A stretch of 32,037 bases of DNA from Parvularcula maris (lineage in GTDB: Bacteria > Pseudomonadota > Alphaproteobacteria > Caulobacterales > Parvularculaceae): the NCBI RefSeq assembly GCF_024505085.1, contig NZ_JANIBC010000019.1, positions 18,097-50,133 of the forward strand, written 5' to 3'. How positions within the stretch are numbered: position 1 is the stretch's first letter; every line of letters begins with the position of its first letter. This document shows, one piece after another, positions 25,716 through 32,037 of the stretch. Made by a program: the position numbers and the translations under genes. The notes under the pieces were generated by a model. It worked only from the letters and a program-made list of their open reading frames with translations, made no database searches and was not told where the DNA came from.

Positions 25716-26759
25716 ATGCTGCTGCTTCAGGCCGCGCTCTGCTTCTCCGCGAACACCCTCATGCTGCTTCTCGCGGTCCTGTTCCTGCGCGACGCCAGGC
25801 ACCTCGTCGCCGCTCGGCTCGGCGCCGTGCTGTTCATCGGTTCCGTGGGCTACTCGCTGAACCTGCTCTCGGGTCCGCTCAGGCTCCCCTCCCCCCTCTA
25901 CGAGGCGGCGGCCCTGGCCAATGTGCCGACGCTGGGGCTCAGCCTTCTCTTCTGCCGGGCGCTTCTCCTCGATGGTTTCAGGATGGACGGAAGGGCCTGG
26001 CTCGCCCTCTTCCTGACCAGCGTTCTGATGCTGCTCGCCGCAAGGCCGCTGCTCGGCATGCCGACGGCGGGACAAGCGATCGCCAACGGGCTGCTCGGCG
26101 CGGCGGGCCTCGCCGTCATCGCTCACCTCCTCTGGATCGCAGCCACCGGCTATCGCGGGGACCTGGTCGATACGCGACGCCGCGTGCGGATCGGCGTCGT
26201 CGTCTTCGCTCTCCTCAACGCGCTCGCCGTGAGCGTGGTCGAGCTTCGCGGCATGTCGGTTGTCGTCGAGGGGCTCGTCTTCGATACCGGAACGCTGGTG
26301 CTCTGCCTCGTGATCCTGCTGTGGATCCTGCGCACCGAGCCCGAGCGGTTCTTCTCTTTGCCGGCGGAGGAGGAGCACGCCGCTCCTCCACCGGCGCCCT
26401 CACCGCGCCAGCACGCAGCGCAGAACAAGCTGCTCGCCGCGATGGAAGAGGAAGCCGCCTGGCGAGACGAGACGCTGACCATCGCAAGCCTCGCCGAGCG
26501 CATCGACGTGCCTGAGCACCAGTTGCGTGCACTGATCAACAAAGGCATGGGCCACCGCAACTTCGCCGCCTTCCTGAACGGCTACCGGCTAGCCGAAGCG
26601 AAGACGCGGCTTGCGGATCCGCAGGAAGCGGCGACCCCCATCCTGACGATCGCGATGGAGTCCGGCTACAGAACCCTCTCCACCTTCAACCGCGCCTTCA
26701 AGACCCATGAGGACGAGACCCCATCGGCGTTCCGGCGACGCATGCTGCAGGGAAGGTAG
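25716..26759 (+). CDS. Membrane-anchored AraC-family transcriptional regulator
   Basis: A 347-residue protein. Residues 1-205 form about six or seven hydrophobic helices, beginning with MLLLQAALCFSANTLMLLL. A Pro/Ala-rich linker at about 220-240 follows. Residues 245-347 are an AraC-type double helix-turn-helix (TIASLAERIDVPEHQLRALIN, then ILTIAMESGYRTLSTFNRAF and FRRRM). Such proteins sense a signal in or across the membrane and bind DNA at the inner face. The gene is divergent from the serine hydrolase/S41 pair, the normal arrangement for a dedicated activator. The ATG at 25716 has no good ribosome site, so expression may be low or the start may lie elsewhere. Bases after its stop start the gene-poor stretch. 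Confidence 0.85.
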   Translation: MLLLQAALCFSANTLMLLLAVLFLRDARHLVAARLGAVLFIGSVGYSLNLLSGPLRLPSPLYEAAALANVPTLGLSLLFCRALLLDGFRMDGRAWLALFLTSVLMLLAARPLLGMPTAGQAIANGLLGAAGLAVIAHLLWIAATGYRGDLVDTRRRVRIGVVVFALLNALAVSVVELRGMSVVVEGLVFDTGTLVLCLVILLWILRTEPERFFSLPAEEEHAAPPPAPSPRQHAAQNKLLAAMEEEAAWRDETLTIASLAERIDVPEHQLRALINKGMGHRNFAAFLNGYRLAEAKTRLADPQEAATPILTIAMESGYRTLSTFNRAFKTHEDETPSAFRRRMLQGR

Positions 26760-26857
26760 AGCCGCGGAAGCCACCCGTACCCAGCGAACGAGCGCGATAA
26801 AGGCCGATACAGAAGGGAAGAATAGTGGAGCGGGCGATGCGCTACAAACAATCACCT

Positions 26858-26872
26858 ATATCATAATGATAT
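26858..26872. repeat. AT-rich perfect palindrome
   Basis: ATATCAT-A-ATGATAT, two 7-bp arms around one base, in the AT-rich patch after the AraC-type gene. It is of operator size, but no gene reads away from it nearby. Confidence 0.55.
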
Positions 26873-26899
26873 CATTGCCTTAGCTAGTGTCGCTGCATC

Positions 26900-26938
26900 A
26901 GAAAATGTAGCAAAAAACGAGAATTTTCTGTAGCAAAA
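26900..26938. repeat. Paired direct and inverted repeats
   Basis: TGTAGCAAAA occurs at 26906-26915 and again at 26929-26938, 23 nt apart. AGAAAAT (26900-26906) is inverted as ATTTTCT (26923-26929). The arrangement looks like a binding-site array or the remnant end of a mobile element; I do not recognise it. Confidence 0.5.
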
Positions 26939-27606
26939 TCTGGTGTCCTCCGGATGATCAGGAGGGCGACTTAAGTTTGCAGTTCAGCGCTATCAGGACA
27001 GCCTACACATGTTTCGCGCTCTCCTCCTACCGCCTCCAGAGAGCGTCACCGACAGCCAGCGACAGCTGCCTGGCTCTATCGCTAAGCTCATCGCTGATGG
27101 AGGTCGTGCAGGAACGAAGCGCGGGGCGGAGGGCTTCCAGAGCATCGTCGTGAAGGCTTTTGAATCTTCACGAGCGAGCATTCTTCGCCAGCCATACCGG
27201 TTACCTGCAGGACCGTTAGTGCAACACCTCTTCTTCTTCGCCCAGCATCGTTCAAATTGCCCGCCTTGGAGAAGTAGGGTGAAACATCTGTGCACTCGAC
27301 CCCTCAGTCCTCGAGGATGTTGCGCCGCCGAAGTTGGCTACGTCTCGTCGCGCATGACAAGAGGGGACTATCGTGCGCGAAAAGGCGTGTTCCGGGAACA
27401 GCAAGAGAGCGAAAATCGCCGTATCGCCTCTAAGCGCTGACAGCGACTCAAAAGTCGCGACCTCGCCTCAGCCCTTGACGTGGTATTTCGTGCTTCATCG
27501 CAAACGACCCCAATTTCCGGACGCCGCATCCTGCGGATGATGTCTGCGTTGACCTCATGCCACATGAAGCATTTACGTTCCATATATTCCAAGCTGGAGG
27601 TAAGCC

Positions 27607-27812
27607 ATGGGCATCGTCAAGGCTCCGGGGAACTGCACGATGAGGTGAGGCGGGCGAGTTCGGTGATGTGCCGCTCGATCAACGCTCAGGGCGAATTCTG
27701 GATGAAGATTGGCATGCTGGCCGTGGCTCATCCAACCCTCTCCTACAACGAGCTGCTCAAGATGCAGTTGGACGAAGCGGACGTCGGATCCAACCAAATC
27801 AGGGTGGCATGA
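27607..27812 (+). pseudogene. ParD-like antitoxin gene, frameshifted
   Basis: The residues from ELHDEVRRASSVMCRSIN to MLAVAHPTLSYNELLKMQL match the ParD-like antitoxin family (ribbon-helix-helix type, about 70 residues). The family normally starts MGIVK. Here ATG at 27607 with GGAGGT seven nt upstream reads MGIVKAPG and then runs to a stop within 14 codons. The rest of the protein continues in another frame from the GAA at 27630. One base is missing between about 27621 and 27630. The stop codon (27810-27812) is directly followed by the ATG of the methionine aminopeptidase gene, so the two form a coupled pair. A shortened product from an internal GTG or from ATG 27666 is conceivable but would lack the N-terminal DNA-binding strand. 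Confidence 0.72.
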
Positions 27813-28626
27813 ATGGTCAGGACGCCCGAAGAACTCGACCTCATGCGGATCTCGGGGAAGCTCCTTGCCTCCGTCTTCGACACGCTCGACCAGGAAGACC
27901 TGACAGGCCTGTCAACCATGCAGATCAACGATCTCGTCGACCGGTTCATCACCAATGACCTGCAAGCCCGCCCGGCGAGCAAAGGTCAGTACGACTACGC
28001 ATATGTCCTTAATTGCTCTGTGAACAATGTGGTTTGCCACGGCAAGCCGAGCGACTCCGCCGTCCTGAGGTCGGGCGACATCGTCAATCTCGACGTCACG
28101 CTGGAGAAGAACGGCTTTATCGCGGACTCCAGCAAAACCTATGTGATCGGCGAGGTGCACGCCAGAGCCCACCGACTGGTCCGCGCCGCCGAGGGTGCGA
28201 TGTGGAGCGGCATTAAGCAGGTCCGACTGGGCGCGACACTCGGCGACGTCGGCTATGCCATCCAGCGGTTCGCTCGCAAGCAAGGCTACGCTGCCGTCAG
28301 AGAATATTGCGGGCACGGCATAGGGCGGGAGATGCACGAGGAGCCGCAGGTACTAAATTACGGGCAAGCGCGGCCAGGGTTTGACGCTCCGAGAGGGCAT
28401 GGTGTTCACCGTCGAGCCGATGGTCAATGAGGGGTCGCGCAAACCGAAAACCCTCGATGATGGTTGGACGGTCGTCACTGAGGACGGAAAGCTCTTCGCG
28501 CAGTTCGAGCATGCCGTCGCGGTAACGAAGACCGGTTTTGAAGTGCTGACCCTACGCAAGAACGAGGCGCTACCGCGAGCTTGGGCGAGCGACGCGAAGA
28601 GTCTGACGTGCTTGTCCGGCTTGTAG
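27813..28626 (+). pseudogene. map: Type I methionine aminopeptidase gene, frameshifted
   Basis: A type I methionine aminopeptidase in two frames. The first covers residues 1-189 with H76 (VVCHGK), the metal ligands D94 (NLDVT) and D105 (ADSSK), and H168 (CGHGIGREMHEEP). At the TTT of 28380-28382 the frame slips. The true continuation is TLREGMVFTVEPMVNEG then FAQFEHAVAVT, with both remaining glutamate ligands, ending at 28626. Removing one T restores a protein of about 270 residues with every ligand. As it stands the product loses two metal ligands and should be inactive. It starts directly after the ParD-like stop codon, with AGGGTGG as ribosome site. This is probably an accessory copy beside the cell's essential map gene. 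A sequencing error is the main alternative. Confidence 0.82.
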
Positions 28627-28687
28627 ATTGACGGAACGAGCCCTAACGGTATGCTCAAAATGCAAACGTCCTGGTAAAAAAGCAGAC

Positions 28688-29496
28688 GGCAATGTCACGG
28701 TAACCTCCGGCTCCCATGCGCGCGACCATGACTTTACTGTCTTACAAGCGTCACCGTTTCTCGCCTGTGGTCATCGCCCATGCGCTGTGGCTGTATCATC
28801 GTTTCCCTCTGTCGCTACGGCACATCGAGGAGATGCTGTTGGCTCGTGGCATTCAGGTTTCCTATGAAACTATCCGCCGATGGTCTGCTAAGTTCGGCCC
28901 CGAAGTGGCTAAGTCGGTTCGGCGCCGTGCGCCCCGGCAGGGCGACGTCTGGCATCTCGATGAGATGCAGGTGAAGATCGGCGGCAAGCCGTACTGGCTT
29001 TGGCGTGCGGTCGATGCGGAGGGCTACGTCCTTGATGAGGTCGTCTCTGTAAGCCGCGATCAGAAGCAGGCTCGCCGTCTTCTCGTCCGGTGCCTGAAGG
29101 CGCAAGGCTGGCGGAAGCCGAAGCAGATCGTGACCGACAAGTTGAGGTCCTACAGCGCCGCCCTTCGCGAGCTCATGCCCTCGGTTCGGCACCTCTCCCA
29201 CAAGGGCCTGAACAACAGGGCCGAGAACAGCCACCGCCCCTTACGGCGACGAGAAAAGATCCATCAGCGGTTCCGATCACTAGGCACTCCGCAGCGCTTC
29301 ACCGCCTCCTTGTCCGCCCTCCAGAACCTCTTCTACATCCCAACAAGAAAACGCACTGTCCTTGGACGACATATCGCAAAACTGAACGCCTTCGCCGAAC
29401 TCAGAATCGTCCTTAGGTCGAGGTTCAGCCAATCGCTTCGGGGCCAAGGCAATACAGCGCCTACCGACGATCTTCGCCCGTTGATATGACATTGCC
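28688..29496 (+). mobile_element. IS6-family insertion sequence, 809 bp
   Basis: The ends are 10-bp perfect inverted repeats: GGCAATGTCA at 28688-28697 and its complement TGACATTGCC at 29487-29496. Inside is one intact IS6-type transposase. Size and single-gene layout are typical of the family. The 8 bases outside each end (AAGCAGAC and GGTCAAAG) do not match, so the usual 8-bp target duplication is absent. This suggests that deletion or recombination next to the element removed one original flank. The right end lies 2 bp from the stop codon of the S9-like gene, the left end 61 bp after the broken map gene. Confidence 0.88.
28728..29489 (+). CDS. IS6-family transposase
   Basis: A 253-residue DDE transposase (257 if the ATG at 28716 is used). 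It has an N-terminal helix-turn-helix region (SLRHIEEMLLARGIQVSYETIRRW). The catalytic core follows: D78 in WHLDEMQV, D137 in IVTDKLRSY, and E166 in NNRAENSHRPLRRRE, which is the family's hallmark stretch. It carries out replicative transposition with cointegrate formation. The gene fills nearly the whole element and ends inside the right inverted repeat. It appears intact and potentially active. Confidence 0.92.
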   Translation: MTLLSYKRHRFSPVVIAHALWLYHRFPLSLRHIEEMLLARGIQVSYETIRRWSAKFGPEVAKSVRRRAPRQGDVWHLDEMQVKIGGKPYWLWRAVDAEGYVLDEVVSVSRDQKQARRLLVRCLKAQGWRKPKQIVTDKLRSYSAALRELMPSVRHLSHKGLNNRAENSHRPLRRREKIHQRFRSLGTPQRFTASLSALQNLFYIPTRKRTVLGRHIAKLNAFAELRIVLRSRFSQSLRGQGNTAPTDDLRPLI

Positions 29497-29498
29497 GG

Positions 29499-31505
29499 TC
29501 AAAGGGGTGAGGTAGCCGCACCGCTTACCTCGAACTCGGTGAGGAAGGTGTAGAGCGAGGCTGCGGCGTTAGCCGATCGGGGCGTTGCCAGACCAGTACG
29601 ATATTCGGCTTCCAGAGTCACGAACGATGCCGCGGCCGGCAGCTCGTACTGCCGCTTGGCGACGATCTTGAACCCGTGCCCGGTCGAGCTCGCGAAACGC
29701 TGGGGATCGGCCAGCACGAGAAGCGCCGGCGTCCTCGCTGGTGCCCCGACGCGCCTGTAGGGAGAGCGCTCCATGCGCACTGCCAGCTCAGTCGGCGGAA
29801 CCGGACCGGGTAGCAGAGGCCGCTCGTAGTCGGTCAGCGGGTTCTCCGCCACTAGCGCTCCGAAGGGAGGCTCGTCATCGACGGACAAGGCCACACCGAG
29901 AGACGAGGTCCACCCGGCTGCGATCATCACGACCGGGCCATCTGCATCACCTTGCAGCTCCCCGATCGCGGCCTTCACCTTGGGAAGGACTTCCTCCTGC
30001 GCCGAAAGCTCAGCCACGCTTCTCGCAAACGGAGAGGGTTTCGGCACGACCATCATGGCCGCTCGCCCACCGCGGTCGAGGTGGTGACGCAGGAGATGGG
30101 GTAGATGGGTGCCGAGGGCCTTTTCGGGCGCATCGGTCAGCATGAGAAGGAGCTGCGATCCCTCTGCCGAGGCACCGGCGGTGAGCACCGGAAAATCGCT
30201 TCCACTCCGCTCGATATCGGTACTGCCCTGCCCGGTACTGATGGTCCGCACGGAAAGCGTCTGCAGATTGGCGATCTGGCTCGTGCGCGCACCAATAAGA
30301 TCAGTGAACTGCAAGGTGACGAAGGGCTCCGCTGCTGATGCCCCCACATAGGTCAGGGTGGGACCGTCGGGCACGGGCAAACCGCCCAGCAAACTGCCTG
30401 TCAGGGAGTAGACGTCGAGGGAGGTGGCAGGTGCCGCATCATTCGCCACCAGCAGCGCCCCGCCCGCAAGCCAAGCCCGCCTGACGCCCTCGGACCTTGC
30501 GAAGGAGAGGATCTTGGTCCAGTCGCGAGGAAGAGGTTTCGACGGATCGGTGCTGACGATCCGGCTGCCATTCTCGTCTTCGATCAGGAGAAAGAGGTCC
30601 CTTCCCGCCTCACCAAGAAAAGCGGCCCTCCCCTGGATCGGCTGGAACAACGGGTTGAAGCCCTGCCTGCCGATCGCGTGACCAAAGATCGAGGTGGTGC
30701 CCCTACTCGGATCGACAAAGCTCGCCACCAGCAACCCTCCGTCACCGGCCAAGGCCAACTGGTGGTCACCGCCTGGTACCGCGACTGCGCTCGCCGCGAC
30801 CTCATCGAGCGCTGAGGGCGTGCCCAGTATATGCTTCTTGATCTCCACCAGTGTCGGAGACGCAGCCATGCTGTAGAAAAGCGCCTCCCCTGCTCCGTCC
30901 CACAACAGCACCGTCCCGGCGGAGGCCGGCACCGCATCGCGAAGAAGGCGGCCTTCTGTCAGATCGGCGAAACGCACGAAGGTTCCTGCCTCGCTGCTTG
31001 TCAGATAGGCCGCCAACGTGCCGCTCTGATTGACGGCCCAGCGCTTAACCGTTCCGGTTTCGAGCGGCAGGGGCAACTGCCCCTCCCCGCCTAACCCGCC
31101 CGTGAGCGGAGAGACCTCGAAGGCTAGGCTTCCATTCTCAGCGGAGCTTAGATGGACGATCTGCGTATCACGCACCGTGGGCTGATGAATCGTCCAGCGG
31201 CGCGCCAGGGCGAGAACGTCTTCATAGGTGTTTTCGCCGCTGCGCTCCCTCAGCGCTTTCTGTGTAAACTCGGACTGGCCCTCCGCCCACCGGCGGACCT
31301 GCGGATCCGCCGCCACCGAAATATGAAGCCAGTCATAAGGATCGTGGGACACAGCCCCGGTCTCGGGCTCCAACGCTTCGAGCCGCTTGGTGACGGGGTA
31401 GTCGAAGGGTTCGGCATCACGCTCGGATGGCCGCTCCCCGCTACCGCAAGCCGCAAGACAGAGCAGTAGACACGCAACAAGGGGCCTGCCGGGGGAAAAA
31501 CGCAT
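29499..31505 (-). CDS. S9 prolyl oligopeptidase-like lipoprotein, probably catalytically degenerate
   Basis: A 668-residue lipoprotein: the lipobox LAAC ends at C20. Residues 50-90 (SHDPYDWLHISVAADPQVRRWAEGQ) match the N-terminal strand of prolyl oligopeptidases (DPYRWLED...V..W...Q). A long beta-rich middle resembles the propeller. In the C-terminal part, VMIAAGWTSSLGVALS followed by FGALVAENPLTDY aligns with the family's GGSNGGLL...FGAVV...D segment, but the GxSxG elbow is not kept. TGHGFK may be the histidine region; the Asp is unclear. It is therefore likely a non-catalytic relative, or an active enzyme with a shifted nucleophile. ATG 31505 is used; a GTG lies just before it. The stop codon is 2 bp from the IS6 element, so the original C-terminus may have been altered. 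Confidence 0.65.
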   Translation of the reverse strand: MRFSPGRPLVACLLLCLAACGSGERPSERDAEPFDYPVTKRLEALEPETGAVSHDPYDWLHISVAADPQVRRWAEGQSEFTQKALRERSGENTYEDVLALARRWTIHQPTVRDTQIVHLSSAENGSLAFEVSPLTGGLGGEGQLPLPLETGTVKRWAVNQSGTLAAYLTSSEAGTFVRFADLTEGRLLRDAVPASAGTVLLWDGAGEALFYSMAASPTLVEIKKHILGTPSALDEVAASAVAVPGGDHQLALAGDGGLLVASFVDPSRGTTSIFGHAIGRQGFNPLFQPIQGRAAFLGEAGRDLFLLIEDENGSRIVSTDPSKPLPRDWTKILSFARSEGVRRAWLAGGALLVANDAAPATSLDVYSLTGSLLGGLPVPDGPTLTYVGASAAEPFVTLQFTDLIGARTSQIANLQTLSVRTISTGQGSTDIERSGSDFPVLTAGASAEGSQLLLMLTDAPEKALGTHLPHLLRHHLDRGGRAAMMVVPKPSPFARSVAELSAQEEVLPKVKAAIGELQGDADGPVVMIAAGWTSSLGVALSVDDEPPFGALVAENPLTDYERPLLPGPVPPTELAVRMERSPYRRVGAPARTPALLVLADPQRFASSTGHGFKIVAKRQYELPAAASFVTLEAEYRTGLATPRSANAAASLYTFLTEFEVSGAATSPL

Positions 31506-31571
31506 CACTTGATATCCGAACCAAGAAACGCAGTGGGACCACGCGGCCCCGCTGCCTTCGTACCTCTACCC

Positions 31572-32037
31572 CTAATTTCCGCCCAAGGCCCCGGCCGTGG
31601 TCGTAAAGTCGATATAGGACCAGCCGGACGTGTTGCCGCTGACATCCGCGCCGCGGCCGCCGAGCACCCTCAACCTGAAGCGGGTGCTCTCTGGCAGCAC
31701 GTTGACGGGGCTGACGGTCAGGATGGTCCCATCGACGCTGAGCGATGTGCTGACCGGCAGGTAGCCGCCGCTGGTGTAGTTGTAGAGGTCCACCATGTTG
31801 TCGGTCGTCGTCTCATCGAGGCGCTCGTCGAAGGTCAGGACGAGGAGCGGGCTCGTGCTGATCCCGGCCTGCTCGTCGGTCGGGTTCGAAGCCGACAGAC
31901 GCGGCCCGACGAAATCAGGCTCATCGCCCGTCACGAAGCTCCGCACCACCGCCGTTTCCAACACGTTTCTCGCCATATCCGAGACACCAGCAGCCACTCT
32001 CACATCATATCCTTCGTTTTGTTGGAGGAGTGTTTTG
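31572..32037 (-). CDS. Ig-like repeat protein, C-terminal part (runs off the window)
   Basis: The frame is open to the right edge, so only the last roughly 154 residues are visible. They contain the end of one and the whole of another bacterial Ig-like unit of the SbsA/Big_5 kind: YDVRVAAGVSDMARN, then FVTGDEPDFVGPRLSASNPTDEQ, then SPLLVLTFDERLDETTTDN, ending YIDFTTTAG. Such units occur in tandem in large surface or secreted proteins. A GTG at 32003 exists but starts in the middle of a strand and is not a credible start. It lies 64 bp upstream of the S9-like lipoprotein gene on the same strand, so the two may be expressed together. Function is unknown. Confidence 0.75.
   Translation of the reverse strand, partial: KTLLQQNEGYDVRVAAGVSDMARNVLETAVVRSFVTGDEPDFVGPRLSASNPTDEQAGISTSPLLVLTFDERLDETTTDNMVDLYNYTSGGYLPVSTSLSVDGTILTVSPVNVLPESTRFRLRVLGGRGADVSGNTSGWSYIDFTTTAGALGGN

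Larger units (their letters stand above)
26760..27606. other. Gene-poor stretch with AT-rich palindromes
   Basis: About 850 bp with no open frame I recognise on either strand. Those of 75-145 codons look random and match no family known to me. The first part (26840-26940) is much richer in A and T than the surrounding genes and contains the two repeat structures listed separately. CCTCC/GGAGG (around 26946-26964) forms another small hairpin. The last part, just before the ParD-like start, has a small inverted repeat TCATG/CATGA near 27555-27567 that could serve as an autoregulatory operator. The base composition suggests acquired DNA. Confidence 0.5.

Noticed and set aside
27009-27440. A 143-codon open frame in the gene-poor stretch and an overlapping minus-strand one (26993-27295)
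   Set aside because: No recognisable motif, no convincing ribosome site and mixed composition; not supported as genes.
28680-29504. Target-site duplication flanking the IS6 element
   Set aside because: The 8-mers AAGCAGAC and GGTCAAAG were compared and do not match.

Overview
The window is GC-rich bacterial chromosome with tightly packed genes. It most resembles an aerobic alphaproteobacterium of the Parvularculales / Sphingomonadales / Caulobacterales kind. That placement is inference. It rests on the TonB-dependent receptor with a VVTGSR-type TonB box, the alphaproteobacterial style of the acyl-CoA genes, and dispersed intergenic elements built around a CCTCCCCTACGCAGTGGGG core. No rRNA, tRNA or CRISPR array was seen.

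Region 1 (1-5.5 kb) holds a GMC-family FAD oxidoreductase, a small ECF-like sigma factor (minus strand) divergent from a secreted alpha/beta hydrolase with a C-terminal beta-rich half, and a second exported hydrolase of the DUF3089 family.

Region 2 (5.5-21.7 kb) is the metabolic core and reads as one catabolic locus. On the minus strand are a bifunctional enoyl-CoA hydratase/3-hydroxyacyl-CoA dehydrogenase (PimF-like), a thiolase (PimB-like), a large/small acyl-CoA dehydrogenase pair (PimC/PimD-like) and a Spinster-type MFS carrier. Divergent from them are an acyl-CoA ligase and a regulator carrying two complete TetR units in one chain. A second MFS protein and a large TonB-dependent receptor follow on the minus strand. 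A canonical glutaryl-CoA dehydrogenase lies divergent from the receptor. This gene set suits activation and beta-oxidation of an odd-chain dicarboxylate (pimelate type, C7): one round gives acetyl-CoA plus glutaryl-CoA, which GcdH converts to crotonyl-CoA. The substrate is inferred, not shown.

Region 3 (21.7-26.8 kb) starts with a stretch of nested inverted repeats, one part of which is a second copy of the element at the window's left edge. A zinc-dependent alcohol dehydrogenase follows. Then comes a coupled pair, a beta-lactamase-fold serine hydrolase lipoprotein and an S41 peptidase, divergent from a membrane-anchored AraC-type regulator that probably controls them.

Region 4 (26.8-32.0 kb) is accessory in character. 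It holds about 850 bp without a recognisable gene and with AT-rich palindromes. Next is a ParD-like antitoxin gene directly abutting a type I methionine aminopeptidase gene, each broken by one single-base frameshift. An intact 809-bp IS6-family element follows. Last come a lipoprotein resembling an S9 prolyl oligopeptidase that lacks the usual nucleophile motif, and the 3' end of an Ig-like repeat protein that runs off the right edge.
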